This document shows positions 39,625 through 47,909 of a stretch of 64,000 nt of DNA, piece after piece. Location of the stretch: positions 62,001 to 126,000 of the forward strand of contig NZ_JAUSUG010000010.1 of NCBI RefSeq assembly GCF_030813435.1, given 5' to 3'. Numbering within the stretch: the first letter of the stretch is position 1; each line of letters starts with the position of its first letter. The notes under the pieces are model-generated. The model ran no database searches. It was not told the DNA's origin and saw nothing but the letters and a program-made list of their open reading frames with translations. A program made the position numbers and the translations under genes. The stretch comes from Evansella vedderi (GTDB lineage: Bacteria; Bacillota; Bacilli; Bacillales; Salisediminibacteriaceae).

Positions 39625-40621
39625 CAAAACCATTGGGATTTTAGGTGGAATGGGACCTATGGCAACAATGGATGTTTTCAGAAAGATCATCCTTCATACA
39701 CAAGCGGAAAGGGATCAGGATCACCACAAAATCATCGTTATGAACAATCCTAAAATTCCTTCAAGAAATGAAGCGATCCTAAAATCTGGTCAAAGCCCTT
39801 TAGAACAATTAATCTTATCAGCGAAGGCTCTCGAAGAAGCAGGTGCAGATTTTATTATTATGCCATGCAACACTGCCCATCTTTGGTACGATGACCTTCA
39901 GAAGGAAGTAACCATTCCCATTCTAAACATGATAAAAATTACCGCTGAAACACTGAAAAATACTCCTTACAAACATAAACAAATTCTTCTTTTAGCTACT
40001 TCAGGAACCGTTTACTCTAAGTTATATCAAAAGGAACTTGAATCTGCAGGGCTTTTTCTTTGTGTTCCATCTAAATCAGAGCAAAAGATCATCTCCTCAT
40101 CCATTGAAGCTGTCAAAAGGGGGTTGATTAAGAATAACCCTTATTTAAATTCTCTTAATAAAATAATAAAAAAATACTATTCAAAAAACGTCACTATTAT
40201 ACTCTCAGGTTGCACAGAAATTCCATTACTTTTTCCTCATTTGGAGAACAATTGTGAAAAAATAGATACGAACTTACTCCTAGCACAGGCTGCTATTCAC
40301 AAAGCTAGAGAAGAGCAAAAGGTAAACAAGGTAGGTGGAATAAATATGCAGACGAAACATATTCAACTATCTGGTAAAGTTCAAGGAGTAGGGTTTAGGA
40401 GGTATACGTACAAGCAAGCCCTCCTATACAACATTGTTGGCTGGGTTAAAAATAATCCTAATGGGACAGTAGAAGTTGTTGCTCAAGGGTCTTCAGAAAA
40501 CATGAAGCTTTTCATAAAAAGACTTAAAAAAGGCCCTAAAAAAGCAAGGGTTACAGAATTTAAATGTTTATCTGTGACTCATAAAACAAATTATACAAAT
40601 TTTAAAATAAGATCTAAATAA
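39599..40621 (+). CDS. Asp/Glu racemase fused to a C-terminal acylphosphatase
   Basis: 340 residues from TTG 39599, preceded by AAGGGG inside the upstream gene. Residues 1-235 are an Asp/Glu/hydantoin racemase with TIGILGGMGPMAT and the two catalytic cysteines in IMPCNTAH (Cys90) and SGCTEIP (Cys205). Residues 250-340 are an acylphosphatase: KVQGVGFRRY (Arg267) and GWVKNNPNG (Asn285), the catalytic pair. An internal ATG (40346, Met250), with GGTGG 7 nt before it, could also yield the acylphosphatase alone. ATP-grasp ligases work through acylphosphates, so joining a racemase to an acylphosphatase beside them is suggestive. A sequencing frame join is unlikely, as the frame is clean. Confidence 0.85.
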   Translation: MTKKTISPDKTIGILGGMGPMATMDVFRKIILHTQAERDQDHHKIIVMNNPKIPSRNEAILKSGQSPLEQLILSAKALEEAGADFIIMPCNTAHLWYDDLQKEVTIPILNMIKITAETLKNTPYKHKQILLLATSGTVYSKLYQKELESAGLFLCVPSKSEQKIISSSIEAVKRGLIKNNPYLNSLNKIIKKYYSKNVTIILSGCTEIPLLFPHLENNCEKIDTNLLLAQAAIHKAREEQKVNKVGGINMQTKHIQLSGKVQGVGFRRYTYKQALLYNIVGWVKNNPNGTVEVVAQGSSENMKLFIKRLKKGPKKARVTEFKCLSVTHKTNYTNFKIRSK

Positions 40622-40791
40622 TTTCATAAACCACACCTAAAAAAGCAATTACTTCGTCAAGGAGAATAGTGTAATTTACCATTTGTTTTAACTATGATAA
40701 TTCACCTATTTATGTAGCAGATGCCGTTACTAAATAGGAGAATGCTTATTATAGTATAGTAAGTCAATTTTAAAAAAAAAGGTGATATTAA

Positions 40792-41949
40792 ATGCGGTCT
40801 GATACAAAAGCAAAAAAAACGATAATAGGCGTTTTATTACCAAGAACTACCATCAAGAGATTGGAACAACAAAAATCCAGCTTGCGTTGGGATGAAATGG
40901 TTCAAGCAAATAAAAGGTGGAAAACGAAACTTTATTTTTTTTGTTATGAAGATATCGATCTAAAGAACCAAACGATAAGTGGCGTTTTCTACAATGCTCG
41001 TTTAAAGAAATGGAAAAGGAAAGAATTCCCTTATCCTAATGTATTGTACCGCCGTGTAGGTAGTTTCAATAACAAGGGGAAAGAATTTAAGCAGCAGTTA
41101 GATAGTCTAGGTACAAAGATATTGAATTATGAACGTATTTTTAATAAATGGGACCTTCATCAACATTGTGAAAAAAACGAATTCCTGTGTTCTTACGTAC
41201 CTACTACCATTTCTTATGAAGATTCTGAAAGCCTATTGCATATGCTTAACAAATATCGTGAACTGTATTTAAAGAAATACAGCAGTGGCCAAGGGAAGCA
41301 TGTTATAAAGGTCTTAAAAAATTCAGAAAACAATTATGAATGTCACCATTTTAGAAAAAGATTAACTGTTAAAAAGTTTGAAAGCTTCTCCTCGTTAGTG
41401 AACTATATCGAGAAATTCTTTCGCAATAAAGGATTTATCATTCAGCAAGCTATTCAATTAAAATGTTATAATGGCAGGCCATTCGATATTCGAGCAGAAT
41501 TACAAAGAGATAATAACAACCAAATAAATATTATAGGAATTATGGTACGTATTGGGAAAGAAAATTCACCAGTTACCACCCATGGAACTAGCTACACATT
41601 AGAGGATTTCTTTATAAATAAATTAAACTATACAGAGACAGAGTTTTCCAAACTAAACAATGAAATAAATATCTTTTTAAAAAAGGTTTACGAAAATATT
41701 GAGGAGATGTATGGATCCTGTGGTGAGTTAGGAATTGATTTTGCAATTGATCAGCAGGAAAAAATTTGGTTTATAGAAACCAATGCCCAAACGAAAAAAG
41801 TATCACTAAAGAAAGCCTATGGAAGAGAAAAAGTGTATGAATCGTATAAAAATTTACTTGGGTATGGAAAGTTAATAACGGAAAAACCTGGATTATTTAT
41901 GAAATCTGCTAAAAAAACATATGACCACAAAAGCTATTCGTTAAAATAA
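40792..41949 (+). CDS. YheC/YheD-family ATP-grasp protein
   Basis: 385 residues from ATG 40792 with AAAGGTG upstream. IIGVLLPRTT opens the domain, FPYPNVLYRRVG is the hinge, LYLKKYSSGQGKHVIK the ATP loop, and GSCGELGIDFAIDQQEK then FIETNAQTKKVSL the metal site. The usual IECN is IETN here. 170 bp separate it from the racemase gene, so it may have its own promoter, though none fits well. Confidence 0.85.
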   Translation: MRSDTKAKKTIIGVLLPRTTIKRLEQQKSSLRWDEMVQANKRWKTKLYFFCYEDIDLKNQTISGVFYNARLKKWKRKEFPYPNVLYRRVGSFNNKGKEFKQQLDSLGTKILNYERIFNKWDLHQHCEKNEFLCSYVPTTISYEDSESLLHMLNKYRELYLKKYSSGQGKHVIKVLKNSENNYECHHFRKRLTVKKFESFSSLVNYIEKFFRNKGFIIQQAIQLKCYNGRPFDIRAELQRDNNNQINIIGIMVRIGKENSPVTTHGTSYTLEDFFINKLNYTETEFSKLNNEINIFLKKVYENIEEMYGSCGELGIDFAIDQQEKIWFIETNAQTKKVSLKKAYGREKVYESYKNLLGYGKLITEKPGLFMKSAKKTYDHKSYSLK

Positions 41950-41959
41950 TATTTTTAAA

Positions 41960-42029
41960 ATCGAGTAGGGGGCGCGTTTACGCGCCGACCTCTCACATTA
42001 CCGTACATAAGTAACGGTCGCTTCTGACA
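41960..42029 (-). other. Possible 3' end (domain V/VI) remnant of a group II intron
   Basis: The minus strand reads GTACGGTAATGTGAGAGG, then GGCGCG, a TAAA loop, CGCGCC and CCCTACTCGAT. This resembles the end of bacterial group II introns, where domain V closes with GTACGGTTC and is followed by a domain VI stem ending in CTACTCGAT. Domain V itself is eroded and no reverse transcriptase is present. Judged from memory of such introns. Confidence 0.35.
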
Positions 42030-42065
42030 TCAAAAAAAGTGTTACGGGTAATGCCCGGAACACTT
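42030..42065 (-). terminator. Terminator of the YheC/D gene at 42107
   Basis: AAGTGTT...CGGG (42037-42048) pairs with CCCG...AACACTT (42054-42065). On the minus strand seven Ts follow the stem. Confidence 0.75.
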
Positions 42066-42106
42066 AAAATAATATTCTTTATCATTACTAGAGGAGGATT
42101 ATGTTG

Positions 42107-43234
42107 CTAAATATATCCTCCTTCTTGATTTGCTATATATTTTGCATATTCTAAAAGGTTAACACTTGACCTTCTTAATCCCTCCTCGCCATAAGCTTTT
42201 TTCAAAGAAACTTTTGCTGACTTGGAATTGCACTCTATATACCATATCTCTCCATTTTTGTCTAAACCAAAATCGATGCCGATCTCCCCGCACACCCCAT
42301 ATAAACTTTCAATGGATTTATAAGCTATTTCTAAAAAATCTTTCATTTTCAAATTTATTTGTTCAAATTCTTCATCAGAATAGTCCAAGACACTTTTAAA
42401 AAAGTCTTCCGTTGTATAGCTTGATGCATGTGTAGTGATAGGAGATCCTTTTTGACCACTACGAGCACAGATTGCAATAATTTCTATCTCGCCTTGCCCA
42501 TTTCTTTGAACCTCTGCCCGAAAATCAACCAAGCTATCTTCAATTGATATTAAATCAATTCCTTGCTGCATTAAAATATCATCTTTACGGAAGAATTTTT
42601 TTATTTTTTGAACAAGCTCTGATAAAGTTTCCACATTATTTCGTACCAGGCCTTTTTTAGAGTGATAACTATAGTCATAACCGTTTATTTCGTTTTTTTG
42701 AATCCTCATTACTTGTTCTCCACGGCCACATTTGTGTGCTTTTAAATAAACAGTGGTATATATATTTATCATTTCCTCTAATCCTTTTTTGTTTTTATAC
42801 CGTTCTGTCCATGGTAAATAGGAGTTCATCTCATCCATTTCCTTTAAGCCTTGATAAACTTCCCATTTATTAAAGTTATTTTCATAATTTAATCGTTTGA
42901 CTCCATGTTGTCTTAATTTTTCCCTTAGCTTTTTATATTTTCGACTCGTTAGACTAGGTGTCCTTCTATATAAAACATCGGGAAATGGGAACTCTCTTTC
43001 CTCCCACATGTCTGTGTCATAATTAAAATATAATCCTTTAATTTTATTATTCTCAAAGTCTATGTTTTTTAATGAACAATAAAATAAATTAGTACCAACC
43101 TCTTTGTTTGCTTCAACCAGCTTTCGCTTTAAATGTTTTTTTCGCTTTAACTTTTTCATATAACGGGAGGTTGTAAGGACCGCTATATATGGTTTGGATA
43201 TAGACTCATTGTTCAAAAACATTATTTTATTCAT
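42107..43234 (-). CDS. YheC/YheD-family ATP-grasp protein
   Basis: 375 residues from ATG 43234 (AAAGG upstream; ATG 43222 possible). YIAVLTTSRYM opens the N-terminal domain, FPFPDVLYRRTP is the hinge, VYLKAHKCGRGEQVMR the ATP loop, and GVCGEIGIDFGLDKNG then YIECNSKSAKVSL the metal site. It is closest in feel to the genes at 34545 and 40792, with the shared ending SAKVSLKKAYG/ KKVSLKKAYG. It runs convergent to the 40792 gene. Confidence 0.85.
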   Translation of the reverse strand: MNKIMFLNNESISKPYIAVLTTSRYMKKLKRKKHLKRKLVEANKEVGTNLFYCSLKNIDFENNKIKGLYFNYDTDMWEEREFPFPDVLYRRTPSLTSRKYKKLREKLRQHGVKRLNYENNFNKWEVYQGLKEMDEMNSYLPWTERYKNKKGLEEMINIYTTVYLKAHKCGRGEQVMRIQKNEINGYDYSYHSKKGLVRNNVETLSELVQKIKKFFRKDDILMQQGIDLISIEDSLVDFRAEVQRNGQGEIEIIAICARSGQKGSPITTHASSYTTEDFFKSVLDYSDEEFEQINLKMKDFLEIAYKSIESLYGVCGEIGIDFGLDKNGEIWYIECNSKSAKVSLKKAYGEEGLRRSSVNLLEYAKYIANQEGGYI

Positions 43235-43337
43235 CTGCCTTTCTTTTTATAAGTGGTAATGGATAAAAGAAGTATCATAAAAACATATCGTAGGAAATTG
43301 AGAAGATTCTAGTGCAGTGATAGAAAAAAGAGTCCTT

Positions 43338-44381
43338 TTAATAACGAAGGGCTGTGTTATTTTTATATATAGAACAAACATATCTAAAGGGAATTTTATT
43401 ACGGTAAACCCATATATTTTTCCGATAGGGTTGAAAGTTTGCTTCTAAAAACCAAATATTTTCCTGTTCATCTATTGCAAAATCAAGCCCAAATTCAATA
43501 AAGTTGCTGGACTTGTCGGCTAATTTTTCAGCTATGTCCTTACTTAACCTATAAAGTTCTTTTTTCGTCCTTTTTGAAATTATTTTTTTCAGTGAATTAA
43601 TTGTAATTCCACCTTGGTCTAAGTTAGTAACATCCCAGTTTTCTTTACCTAATCGACCTATCGCTCCCGTAACCTTCCAGAAGTCACCAGGATATTTTTG
43701 TGGAGAAACTCGTACATCGAACTTTTTATTAGTAACACGTTTCAAGTCAACTCCTTGCTGGACATAAAACTTTTCTGGCTTAGGAAAAGTTCGATTACAG
43801 AACTTCTCAAGTTCAGACTTTGGAATCTCCAATAATTGTACCGCTTGTTTATTATAAAATTTAATGATTATATTTTTCTCCTTCCTCTCGAGAGTATAAA
43901 TGTTATTTCCTTTCTTGCTTCTTCTCCTTTTAATAAAAACAAATCCATATTCTCGTAATAACCTGGACAACGTTTTATAGCTTAATGGACGAGTTTTCAG
44001 AAGGTGTTTTCTAATGGAAGGAAACTGCTTTAAATACATGTGATCATCGTACTTATCCCGTTCCTTTATACTGCATGCATTGAAAAAAGTTCTGTTTTTT
44101 TCTTTTTGAAGGGTTTCTATTTTTTCTCTTTGCCTTTTATTGAAAATGGATGAATTACATTTGTAGAGGTTTATATGTGGAATAGAAACCACTTCTTCTC
44201 TTATTAGATCTTTCTTATGATCATAGACATAACCATCTACAGTTAATTTTTTCATATCGATCTTTTGAATTGAGTAAAAACAGACATCAACATGATTTTC
44301 CTTTGCTAATTTACAGTAAAAAGAATAATAATCATCTTCCCTATCCTTTATTTTTTTTTCAGAAAGGACAATGCCAATCAT
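43338..44381 (-). CDS. Diverged YheC/YheD-family ATP-grasp protein
   Basis: 347 residues from ATG 44381, with AGGGGTGG upstream. The fold is kept but the active-site loop is altered: FVFIKRRRSKKGNNIY replaces the usual Lys...Gly-x-Gly loop. The metal end reads FIEFGLDFAIDEQEN then FLEANFQPYRKN, lacking the CNAK motif. The hinge FPFPD is replaced by VSIPHINLYK. So it may bind another substrate or be inactive. It follows no gene directly and is separated from the 42107 gene by 103 bp, likely in the same operon. Confidence 0.8.
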   Translation of the reverse strand: MIGIVLSEKKIKDREDDYYSFYCKLAKENHVDVCFYSIQKIDMKKLTVDGYVYDHKKDLIREEVVSIPHINLYKCNSSIFNKRQREKIETLQKEKNRTFFNACSIKERDKYDDHMYLKQFPSIRKHLLKTRPLSYKTLSRLLREYGFVFIKRRRSKKGNNIYTLERKEKNIIIKFYNKQAVQLLEIPKSELEKFCNRTFPKPEKFYVQQGVDLKRVTNKKFDVRVSPQKYPGDFWKVTGAIGRLGKENWDVTNLDQGGITINSLKKIISKRTKKELYRLSKDIAEKLADKSSNFIEFGLDFAIDEQENIWFLEANFQPYRKNIWVYRNKIPFRYVCSIYKNNTALRY

Positions 44382-44493
44382 ATATCAACCACCCCTCATC
44401 CCTTTCCATTTGACTCACTTAAAAATAAGACAGGTTCTAAATGCATATAAATCAAGAACGGAGCCTTTTATTTATAGGCTCTGTTAAAGAACT

Positions 44494-44550
44494 TTTTAAC
44501 AAAGTTGATTTTCGCTTCAGATATTCGCTTCAATCAACATCAAAATCTAA
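44494..44550. repeat. Partial copy of a dispersed Bacillaceae repeat
   Basis: CTCTGTTAAA and GTTGATTTTCGCTTCAG occur here and again at 53827-53860, where longer repeat sequence follows. The stretch 44382-44688 otherwise shows no gene, apart from an imperfect hairpin around 44455-44482. Confidence 0.5.
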
Positions 44551-44688
44551 CAGCGCTTATTAATAAAATTTCATTGTTTTTTGGTTATCGTCATCTAACC
44601 TATACTATTCGCCCCCCTAGAAATTCGTATAGACAATTGTGGTTAATATTGTAAAATACTTCGCGATCTTTAAAGGAGAAATAAACCA

Positions 44689-45756
44689 ATGATTACAATA
44701 TATCCAGCAGAGATAATAAAGACCGATACAGGCGTGAGATTACAAGCCCCCTTTAAAATGAATAATATGGAAAATGTACTTTGGTATGAGGTTGAGGAGA
44801 AATATGGTGACTTTTTAACAACAGAAAGAGCCGATGCTTTTGTGGTTGGATTATTGTGGTTGGCTATTAAAAAAGTTCAAAATATTGAAGTTGTTGCTCC
44901 CATCTCAGAAAGACTGTATTTTACTTTAAATAATTACTTGATCCCTGTCTTATCAAAACAATATGGTAAAAAAACAATAAAGATTAGGTGTTCTGAACTT
45001 GCTGGGCAACCAGTAGGAAATACTGGGGCGGTTGGTACTGGACTATCCTGTGGCATCGATTCATTTAGTACCATCTGTGACCATTTGCATAGTGAATTTC
45101 AGAATTATAATATCACCCATTTCACTTTTTTTAATGTGGGATCTCATGGGGGAAAAAGAGCTCAAAAACTCTTTACAAGAAGGGCAAACAACTCGAGAGC
45201 ATGCGCTAACGAGCTTGGAAAAGAGTTGATAACTATCGATAGCAATATAAGTAAAGTTTTAAGAATGCGTTTTGAGTCAACACATACCCTTCGAAGCATG
45301 TCTGCCGTGTTAACCCTTCAAAAATTATTTAACGTATATTACTATGCATCCTATGCACCGCTTGATTATTTTCATATGGATAAAAGAAATCCAGCCTATT
45401 TTGATCCCTTTACGTTGAACATGCTATCTACAGAAAGTCTACACTTGTTTTCATCAGGGGTTAACCGAACAAGATTTGAAAAAACTCGTATGGTTGCCCA
45501 TTACGAACCATCCTATAAATATTTGAATGTGTGTGTGAAAAGTGCAAAAAATTGCAGTAAATGCTGGAAATGTCTTCGAACATTATTATCCTTAGAGATC
45601 ATTGGGAAGTTAGATAACTATGGATCTATCTTTAATCTTAATAGGTATTATAAAGAACGGGCCAGATACATTTCTAAAGTATTAGAAAAATCCAGCTCAG
45701 ATATATTTCTAAAGGAAATTCATGATGAAATGGTCCGCACAAACTTTAAAAAGTAA
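44689..45756 (+). CDS. PP-loop (adenine nucleotide alpha-hydrolase-like) protein with Cys cluster
   Basis: 355 residues from ATG 44689 (AAAGGAG upstream). GTGLSCGIDSFST (about 116-128) resembles the SGGxDS PP-loop that binds ATP in QueC, ThiI and N-acetyl sugar amidotransferases such as WbpG. NVGSHGG follows after the strand. Near the end NCSKCWKCLRT has three closely spaced cysteines, typical of a small zinc site as in QueC. The likely chemistry is adenylation of a substrate followed by amidation or thiolation. Its place among glycan genes suggests sugar modification, but no known family member was recognised. Confidence 0.65.
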   Translation: MITIYPAEIIKTDTGVRLQAPFKMNNMENVLWYEVEEKYGDFLTTERADAFVVGLLWLAIKKVQNIEVVAPISERLYFTLNNYLIPVLSKQYGKKTIKIRCSELAGQPVGNTGAVGTGLSCGIDSFSTICDHLHSEFQNYNITHFTFFNVGSHGGKRAQKLFTRRANNSRACANELGKELITIDSNISKVLRMRFESTHTLRSMSAVLTLQKLFNVYYYASYAPLDYFHMDKRNPAYFDPFTLNMLSTESLHLFSSGVNRTRFEKTRMVAHYEPSYKYLNVCVKSAKNCSKCWKCLRTLLSLEIIGKLDNYGSIFNLNRYYKERARYISKVLEKSSSDIFLKEIHDEMVRTNFKK

Positions 45757-45764
45757 AAGAAACT

Positions 45765-46715
45765 TTACATTTCACATCTATATATTTTTCGATTTCCCGC
45801 TTCCGTACTTCCCATTAGTTGTATGGTTGAAAATATTTCTTTCAGTTCTTTTGGTACTTCAGAGTTATGAGTTGTTTCAAAATAGACAACTTTTTTCGTA
45901 TGATTGATTAGGTTGTCAGCAAGAATTTTATGATTAAAATATTCTTCTCCAGCGAATACAAAGGTTGTATCCGCTTTTTCTAATTGACACGGCTGTGAGA
46001 AGTCGACATTTTTGAAATAACAAGGCTTAGCAAATAAAGTATTTGCACGTATAGCCGCAGTTAATAATTGATTACTTACATCTAGCCCCATAACCTTAGT
46101 GGCCCCTTCCATGGCAGCATAAAAGGAATACATGCCATAACCGCACCCTACATCTAATACCGTTTTGCCCTTTAAGTCTTCACTTTTTATATAAGGCAAG
46201 TTAGTTGATGAATCGTTTTTATCTAGGTTTCCTGTTATTATTTGCAACAGCTTTTGGTACGTTTTTCCATCATCGTTTACTCCAGAATATCTACTTGGTT
46301 GTTTCGTAATTTTTTTCAAATGCCTTTCCATTGATATTTCCTTTGCTTTAATCTCCCTGCCTAAATATAAACAAATAGATGCCCGATGGTTCCCATGTAT
46401 AACCACATATTTCCCATCCATTCTTTTACAAACTTTAATGGGGGATTGACAACCATCATGAAGAATGTCACTTAGTAAGGTTTCAAATTTCTTTAGCTTC
46501 CTCTTCTTTTCTTCTATTCTATTTTTACGAGGTTTGAGATACCCCCAAGATGCCTGTAAATAATCTAAATATAACACGTCATTTCCTAGCAAAAACTGAT
46601 AATGTGGTGTTTCGGTGAGAGGAACGGTATGGTAATGTTCCCCAAATAATTCCGCAGTCCCTATATGCTGCTGTCCAAAAAATAATTCCTTTGGGTCTAT
46701 TAATCTTTCTTTCAT
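45765..46715 (-). CDS. ParB-like domain fused to SAM-dependent methyltransferase
   Basis: 316 residues from ATG 46715 (AGGGGG upstream). Residues about 75-120 contain SPIKVCKRMDGKYVVIHGNH and RASICLYLG, resembling the ParB/sulfiredoxin fold, where GNHR binds nucleotide. Residues 185-316 are a class I methyltransferase with TVLDVGCGYGMYSFYAA and MGLDVSN. Such fusions are found in glycan clusters; a role in O-methylating a sugar is inferred. It is convergent to the PP-loop gene with 8 bp between stops. Confidence 0.75.
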   Translation of the reverse strand: MKERLIDPKELFFGQQHIGTAELFGEHYHTVPLTETPHYQFLLGNDVLYLDYLQASWGYLKPRKNRIEEKKRKLKKFETLLSDILHDGCQSPIKVCKRMDGKYVVIHGNHRASICLYLGREIKAKEISMERHLKKITKQPSRYSGVNDDGKTYQKLLQIITGNLDKNDSSTNLPYIKSEDLKGKTVLDVGCGYGMYSFYAAMEGATKVMGLDVSNQLLTAAIRANTLFAKPCYFKNVDFSQPCQLEKADTTFVFAGEEYFNHKILADNLINHTKKVVYFETTHNSEVPKELKEIFSTIQLMGSTEAGNRKIYRCEM

Positions 46716-46772
46716 ACGTAACCCCCTTCACTAATGGTAATCTTTAAAAATTATAATACAAAAAATGAAGCC

Positions 46773-47858
46773 TTAATCTTTGGTGATTACATCGACGGCA
46801 TCGTATAAAAGTTGATACAGTCGTTTCTCATATTCCTTTTTCTTTTCACTCATTTTCTCCCTATATTCCTTACTTTCATGGATGAGCTTATGACACTTTT
46901 CTAACACCTGTTCTCCTAATCTTGCTTCATCCGTTCTAATAACTAAATCTTCGCATTGGAGAGAAAGGGCAAAATCCATGCATTTTGCTCTATATCCAAG
47001 GGAGATAAATGGCGTACCAACTGCTGCAGAAAATACATTAGCATGCAACTTGAAATTAATGGTAAACAAGCACCTTTGTAACATTTCTCCAAGTTCCTCA
47101 ATGGGATAGACAGTATCAATGAATCTCACATTCTTTCGATCATCCAAGCCTTCCACCAGCTTTTTCATTGCCGATATATCTTTATACCACATTGGGAATA
47201 GGACTATCTTAAAATCCTTTGCTAACGATGAAATGACTGATTGCATCTCCATACGGATGTTATGTTCATCCCTACCGTATAAACGATTAAACGTCGTACC
47301 CCAATTAACACCAATAACCTTGTCATTCATCCATGACAAACCTTGCTCTTCCATTATTTTTCCTGATTGCTCCTGTATAGAGAGCAATAACCCAGGATCT
47401 CCGCAGATTCCTATCTTATTACTATTGCAGCCTATTTCTTTTAGATAGTTTTTCGTATTCGGACCTCTTACACCAACAAGACAACTATTATCAACGGCCC
47501 TTCGAAGTATTTTAGCGCTTTTAGGAAGTTTTGAATGGAAATCCCCATTCCAGGTTTCTTCATTCTTCCCATCCTTGCCAGACCCCCAAATCATGGTGGG
47601 AATCCCTTGACTTTGGGCAAATAAAAGCATTTTAGCATTTTTGGAGGTTAGAAGGGAGCCACCACCTAAGACAACAAAGTTAGGATTATAGTCTAAAAGA
47701 TCCTCTTTGGTAAAGGTGCCGGCGTAGACAGACTTTATCTCCACCTCTCTCTTTCTTGTTCTTGCAGCCTCTCCCATTTTTTCAACGAAAATATCACGAC
47801 ATACATCATCACCAAGATTACCAAAACCGACCCAACCAAGATAGAGAATTTTATTCAT
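46773..47858 (-). CDS. Polysaccharide pyruvyl transferase (CsaB-like)
   Basis: 361 residues from ATG 47858 with GGAGGGGGAGG just before it. KILYLGWVGFGNLGDD opens the family fold, VVLGGGSLLTS follows, and the C-terminal domain has INFKLHANVFSAAVGTPFISL, where the His is conserved in CsaB/WcaK-type enzymes. They transfer pyruvate from PEP to a sugar as a ketal, giving a negative charge; CsaB does so on cell-wall polymers that anchor S-layer proteins. Here it probably modifies the spore glycan. It is followed by the methyltransferase gene. Confidence 0.85.
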   Translation of the reverse strand: MNKILYLGWVGFGNLGDDVCRDIFVEKMGEAARTRKREVEIKSVYAGTFTKEDLLDYNPNFVVLGGGSLLTSKNAKMLLFAQSQGIPTMIWGSGKDGKNEETWNGDFHSKLPKSAKILRRAVDNSCLVGVRGPNTKNYLKEIGCNSNKIGICGDPGLLLSIQEQSGKIMEEQGLSWMNDKVIGVNWGTTFNRLYGRDEHNIRMEMQSVISSLAKDFKIVLFPMWYKDISAMKKLVEGLDDRKNVRFIDTVYPIEELGEMLQRCLFTINFKLHANVFSAAVGTPFISLGYRAKCMDFALSLQCEDLVIRTDEARLGEQVLEKCHKLIHESKEYREKMSEKKKEYEKRLYQLLYDAVDVITKD

Positions 47859-47909
47859 GAATACCTCCCCCTCCATACCATAGATTAAGGTCTAATTATT
47901 CAAAGCACA

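Noticed and set aside
41971-41987. GGCGCG-TTTA-CGCGCC hairpin as terminator of the 40792 gene
   Set aside because: No T run follows on the plus strand, and the flanking sequence fits a group II intron domain VI better.
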